DNA of 64,000 bases from positions 8,157,788 to 8,221,787 of the forward strand of contig NC_064217.1 of the NCBI RefSeq assembly GCF_023101765.2, given 5' to 3'. The translations under genes were made by a program, and so were the position numbers. How positions within the stretch are numbered: position 1 is the stretch's first letter; every line of letters starts with the position of its first letter. Shown piece after piece: positions 60,230 through 64,000 of this stretch. The notes below the pieces were generated by a model. That model did no database searches. It saw only the letters and a program-made list of their open reading frames with translations, and was not told where the DNA came from. The DNA comes from Spodoptera frugiperda. Its lineage: Eukaryota; Arthropoda; Insecta; Lepidoptera; Noctuidae.

Positions 60230-60500
60230 AAATATATTACCGCGGCGTGGCGCATCGTGGCGCCACCACGCCGTGGTCACAACTCTGGTCCAATCGGCTG
60301 CAAGCATTTGGAGACACACGCTACACGAGAACATTAAACTACTTAAAATGAAAACAAATTCAAGTGTTGTGGTGAAGTACAGTGGCAACCAATCGGCTGT
60401 AGGCATTTGGTGACACACGCGACACGACATCTCTAACCATAATACTAGCAAATATATTAAACCGATATGCTTCCTTAGAACCACGACACGCCACGATACG
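60230..60500. repeat. GC-rich repeat-bearing block, possible small transposon
   Basis: CCAATCGGCTGCAAGCATTT + GGAGACACACGCTACACGA (60290-60327) recurs 99 bases later as CCAATCGGCTGTAGGCATTT + GGTGACACACGCGACACGA (60389-60427). The left edge has a CGGCGTGG...CCACGCCG hairpin around TGGCGCCA, and the right edge has CGACACGCCACGATACGTG, which partly mirrors the left. The order suggests a MITE or a decayed tandem repeat. The - strand ORF across it is not credible. Confidence 0.55.
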
Positions 60501-61788
60501 TGAGTATCTTTCCGCCTTTACAGACGTACGCTCATTCACTTTATTGATTCCATAAAACAGTGATTACGTAAAGAAATTTTGCGTTAAAACTTTTTGCAAC
60601 TCGACTTTAAATAATTAATTTCGTTGACAACGAAGTTAATTGGGTTTTTGGGTCGTAAGCGATAAAGATCTTGAGATTAATTATTATTGTTGTAGAAGAA
60701 AATACTATCGACACATTGGATTGAATAAAGTCAATTACACCACCCAACAAGTTGAATATGGCTTGTACAATGAATTGGCTTTTTAAAATAATTAACTGAT
60801 TCGGATGCTGGTAACTTTGTATGCAAAAACGTTCTTCAGTATTACATGAAACGTTTGGTAAATAATGCACAAATAAAATAAATAAGCAAACGTCATCTGA
60901 GAATCTTAACTTCCACAGTTAATAATAAACATTTAGGTAACTACAAAACCATTAAAGTAATCAAACCTCAAATAAAAGTGAAAATAGTCACGTATCCAAT
61001 CGAACATTATAACACAGCGAAAGCAGACCGAAAAAACATCAAATGTCGAACATTTTCCTCAATAACAAGAGACTTAAATACTTTACAGAAAGCCTACAAT
61101 GGGAGCGAATATTATTTTCCTAGGCGACGTATTCTCGAGGACAAAGGAAGGGAAAATAATTTTCTTCCGTTGAGACAGGTCATCTCACACTATTGTGAAA
61201 GGATTTGAAAAGCCCTTTTCATAGCTCCCGGCGCTATTAGGCGTTTTCTAGGAGCAATATGGGCGTTATTGGTTTTTATAAGGCTTTCATTTGGGACTTT
61301 AAGGTTTTTGATCCTGATAGGTAATAATTTAGAGTTACTCTCAAATATTTGACTAAATAAAATTGATGATTAGCTGTTAGTCTTACTGATGATTTTATAA
61401 TTAATTACAGTGCTGATGATTATTCAAATAATTATTTAAAAGTGAAATACATAGATCAAGAAAAAGATAAAAGGGTATCCCTAAATAAGACGAGAGCGCA
61501 AAAGAAGTAAATAAAAACCTTAGAAGCAACCCTCGAATTCCTTTATTTGCCTCAATTTCCTTACATATTCGCGAACCCAAACTCTTTAAACACAAAGAAA
61601 CAAAACATCTAAAATCAACACCTGTCAGCATGTTTGTGTAGTAAATGATGTTGCAAATATCCCAATTCGGGCCTACGGTCCCTTATATTGAATATTCGAG
61701 TATCTAAGACTCATTGCGTATTCGGGACGCGTGGTGGGGCATAAATATCCCGTGTCGTTCTCATTACAATAACTTGGTGCGTCCCCTG
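60501..61788. other. No gene seen
   Basis: AT-rich DNA left of the LINE 3' end. ORFs at 60607-60870, 60978-61208 and 61401-61631 have no support. Confidence 0.5.
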
Positions 61789-61982
61789 GTTTTTTTTTTA
61801 TTTTATTTTATTGATTAGGGACAAAAAACAGTTACATGCTAAGGTACTAATTACAAAAAGAGAATAAAGATAAATAGGTAAACATATAACCCACACTATT
61901 GTCCACAGATAAGTCAATTAAATGTATAACGGAATTTTAAGAATTATTGATTTATTAGAATTAAAGAATTTAAGATTAGAAA

Positions 61983-62204
61983 TTATAATTTAGATTTTAA
62001 TGTCAATTTATTAATAACGAGATTTTTGAATTTATTATTATTATGAAGGGAAAAGATGTCTATGTCCATGAAGTGCGTGTTATAGGTTTCCACAAGACGA
62101 CGAAGAGGCACACGTGCCCCGGCATTAGTCTTACAGGAGTCCAAATGGAATAAACGAGGCATGCGAGCCCCCGCCGAATTACGGTTCTGGGTACAGTAAG
62201 GCAT
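61983..62204 (-). pseudogene. Displaced C-terminus of the LINE ORF2
   Basis: This frame carries ARMPRLFHLDSCKTNAGARV and PLRRLVETYNTHFMDIDIF, the conserved tail of CR1/Jockey-type ORF2 proteins, and ends at TAA/61983. It is offset from the main RT frame by the equivalent of one lost base, most plausibly in the CCCCCGCCG run at 62168-62176. It confirms that this copy is inactivated. Confidence 0.8.
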
Positions 62205-64000
62205 ATTTTATTTGTAATATCGATACAGTCGAATCTATTGTGGCACAAACCATGCAGCATCATTACATCTAGAAGCAAGCGTCTCGATTCAAGACTTAGA
62301 ATTTTATACTTTTCCAGTAAATCTGTATAAGGAATCTTTGAATGGTAACACTTGAAGTTCATGCCACGTAGAAACTTTTTCTGAACCATTTCCAATTTGT
62401 TTTCATATTTAAGGTAGTGTGGATTCCAGATAGGAGTGGCGTATTCTAGCTGAGATCGTACCAGACTCTTGTATAACATCAGAAAGGTAGAGGGCCGCAC
62501 AAAGTCCCTTGACGATCTCATGACGAAACCATACATCCGAAACGCCTTATTGACTATACTATCGATGTGCAGGTTGAAGTGCAAACTCGAGTCTATGATC
62601 ACACCGAGGTCACGAACGGAATCAACTACTCTCAATTGCTGACCATCCAAAGAGTATACAAAATTAAGTTTATTTTTATTATTTTTAGTAAACGACACAC
62701 TGTGACACTTAGGGAGACTAAGGAATAGTTTGTTGTCTTTACAATAGGCATGGAGTCTAATGAGATCATCTTGGAGGAGTAGGCAGTCTTGAGTACTTTT
62801 GCAGGATTTATATATTTTCATGTCATCCGCATACATCAAAAACTGAGCATTGAAAAAACATTTTCCGATATCGTTGACGTATACAATGAAAAGAAAGGGT
62901 CCCAATATTGATCCTTGTGGAACCCCAGACCTAACCGTAACAGTATCAGACTCATACCCATTGATAACCACTTTTTGAGTCCTGTTAAAAATATATGAGG
63001 CGAACCAGCGAAGCAAGTTTCCCCGAATTCCATTAAAGGCAAGCTTTTCCAGAAGAATTGAATGGTCCACCTTGTCAAAAGCCTTCCGAAAATCAGTGTA
63101 AACGGCGTCGACTTGGACCTGACGATCCATGTTTTCAAACAGAAAGTTGGTAAATACCATAAGATTCGTCGTTGTCGATCGCCGCTTAACAAAACCATGC
63201 TGTTCAGGTATGATAAGCCGATGAAATAGAGGGTATAAAGCACCGTGCACAAGTTTCTCGAAGAGCTTCGACAAGGCGGAGAGGATAGAAATAGGACGGT
63301 AATTTTCTACGTTTTCTTTTTCACCACTTTTATGAATGGGTGTAATAAAAGCTCTTTTCCACGTAGTCGGAAAAACACCCTCGCGCAAACAAGTATTGAA
63401 AATCAAATACAGAGCAACGTGAATGCTATCAGCAGTTTTGATGAAAAAGGCGGGTGGCAGTCCGTCGGGACCAGCCCCCTTCGATGGGTCGAGGGATTTA
63501 AGAGTTCTCAGTATTACGTCTCTAGAGAGATAGATGTCGCCTATGCTAGAAGAATTATCCCCGTACTTGTTCGAAGGTTGCCATGTCTCAGGGTCAAAAG
63601 TAGATGGTTCATAAACAGAGGCAAAGAAGGTGGAAAACAGGTTACATATATCTGTAGGGTTGTCAGTAGAGATATTATTTAGACGTACGCTAGCTGGGAA
63701 GCTGGCCTTGTTCTTTCTATTGGATATATAACTCCAAAAAAACTTAATGTTTCTAGGAATACTATCTTCGACCGAATTAATGTAAACACTAAAACAAGCA
63801 TCAGACTCTTTATGAAACAGGGTACGATACCTAGAGAAGCGTTCATAGTCGTATAGGTTGTGATACTTTTTCCATTTAGCCCATGCACGTTCCTTATTTT
63901 TAAATATACGAATCAAAGATGGCGAAAACCATACAGGAAATCGTGAACTTCTAATTCGGGTTAAAGGAACGTGTAGTCTGATAATCCCATATAGAATATC
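62060..64000 (-). CDS. LINE reverse transcriptase (ORF2), 5' partial and frameshifted near its end
   Basis: RNA-directed DNA polymerase of a non-LTR retrotransposon. The frame is open to the window edge: upstream of a TTG at 63916 it continues with RIRSSRFPVWFSPS, the linker between endonuclease and RT. There is therefore no true start codon here. Recognisable blocks are KGAGPDGLPPAFF, NYRPISILSALSKLFEKLVH, QHGFVKRRST, motif A TDFRKAFDKVDH (63074-63097 region), GVPQGSILGPFLFIVYVND and catalytic YADDM (62819-62833), then the thumb block LEYATPIWNPHYLKYENKLE. The order and the C-terminal PIWNPH block fit the CR1/Jockey group. The frame stops at 62060, but the last ~35 codons are out of frame. 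The natural C-terminus (RLFHLDSCKTNAG, LRRLVETYN) continues at 61983-62204 in the next frame, requiring a net one-base deletion between 62149 and 62204. Confidence 0.9.
   Translation of the reverse strand, partial: DILYGIIRLHVPLTRIRSSRFPVWFSPSLIRIFKNKERAWAKWKKYHNLYDYERFSRYRTLFHKESDACFSVYINSVEDSIPRNIKFFWSYISNRKNKASFPASVRLNNISTDNPTDICNLFSTFFASVYEPSTFDPETWQPSNKYGDNSSSIGDIYLSRDVILRTLKSLDPSKGAGPDGLPPAFFIKTADSIHVALYLIFNTCLREGVFPTTWKRAFITPIHKSGEKENVENYRPISILSALSKLFEKLVHGALYPLFHRLIIPEQHGFVKRRSTTTNLMVFTNFLFENMDRQVQVDAVYTDFRKAFDKVDHSILLEKLAFNGIRGNLLRWFASYIFNRTQKVVINGYESDTVTVRSGVPQGSILGPFLFIVYVNDIGKCFFNAQFLMYADDMKIYKSCKSTQDCLLLQDDLIRLHAYCKDNKLFLSLPKCHSVSFTKNNKNKLNFVYSLDGQQLRVVDSVRDLGVIIDSSLHFNLHIDSIVNKAFRMYGFVMRSSRDFVRPSTFLMLYKSLVRSQLEYATPIWNPHYLKYENKLEMVQKKFLRGMNFKCYHSKIPYTDLLEKYKILSLESRRLLLDVMMLHGLCHNRFDCIDITNKICLTVPRTVIRRGLACLVYSIWTPVRLMPGHVCLFVVLWKPITRTSWT

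Larger units (their letters stand above)
61790..64000 (-). mobile_element. CR1/Jockey-group LINE, 3' half, continuing past the window edge
   Basis: The - strand reads from the right edge through a reverse transcriptase ORF and a ~200-base 3' UTR to an A-run (T-run on the + strand at 61791-61800). The 5' UTR, any ORF1 and the endonuclease domain must lie beyond 64000, if present at all. The coding region is still readable for most of its length, so this is the youngest large element in the window. It is a possible source of enzyme for the SINE-like families, although their 3' tails do not obviously match its own. Confidence 0.9.

Noticed and set aside
62836..63252. 138-codon - strand ORF
   Set aside because: It overlaps the RT core in another frame and has no family resemblance; shadow.
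63245..63682. 145-codon + strand ORF
   Set aside because: It lies antisense to the reverse transcriptase coding region and is a shadow of its codon pattern.

Overview
This window looks like nuclear DNA from a moth or butterfly (Lepidoptera). It is AT-rich and almost free of long open reading frames, and it is peppered with short retroposons of kinds typical of lepidopteran introns. These include a tRNA-derived SINE with A and B boxes, two unclassified SINE-like families, LINE 3' tails ending in TTTGAC repeats, and 3' tails of RTE-like LINEs. There are no operons, no bacterial signals and no rRNA or tRNA genes. I cannot place the species or family from the sequence alone.

Conventional coding content is sparse and lies mostly on the + strand. 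Two segments are well supported as first coding exons. The first has its ATG at 11746 and a splice donor at 11901. It sits behind a TCAGTT-type initiator and has a strongly GC-biased third codon position. The second has its ATG at 55931, a splice acceptor ending at 55877 and a strong donor at 56341. Both have an in-frame stop shortly before the ATG, and both end after two bases of a codon, leaving AG to be completed by the next exon. My reading, which is an inference, is that they are alternative N-terminal exons of one large + strand gene whose shared exons lie to the right of the window. CpG-rich promoter-like patches near 6919, 12464, 31510 and 44801 could be further start sites. Weaker exon-like ORFs lie at 24558-24623, 51189-51701 (a head-to-head pair) and 54484-54705.

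The right edge (61790-64000, - strand) is the 3' half of a CR1/Jockey-group LINE. It has a readable reverse transcriptase with a YADDM motif, a one-base frameshift near the C-terminus and an A-rich 3' end. The other identifiable transposon is a 554-bp, internally deleted Tc1/mariner-type element at 22091-22644, with a 32-bp perfect terminal inverted repeat and TA flanks.

The remaining named features are 5'- or 3'-truncated retroposons, several with recognisable target-site duplications, small inverted-repeat elements, perfect hairpins and a tandemly duplicated block at 37722-38016. Long stretches (for example 29687-33054, 38485-41680, 44956-51188 and 56341-60229) show nothing I can support and are probably intron or intergenic DNA. 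I found no convincing undescribed biological system. The items most worth follow-up are the paired first exons, the head-to-head ORFs at 51.2-51.7 kb and the inverted-repeat element flanked by a 14-bp direct repeat at 21.3-21.5 kb.
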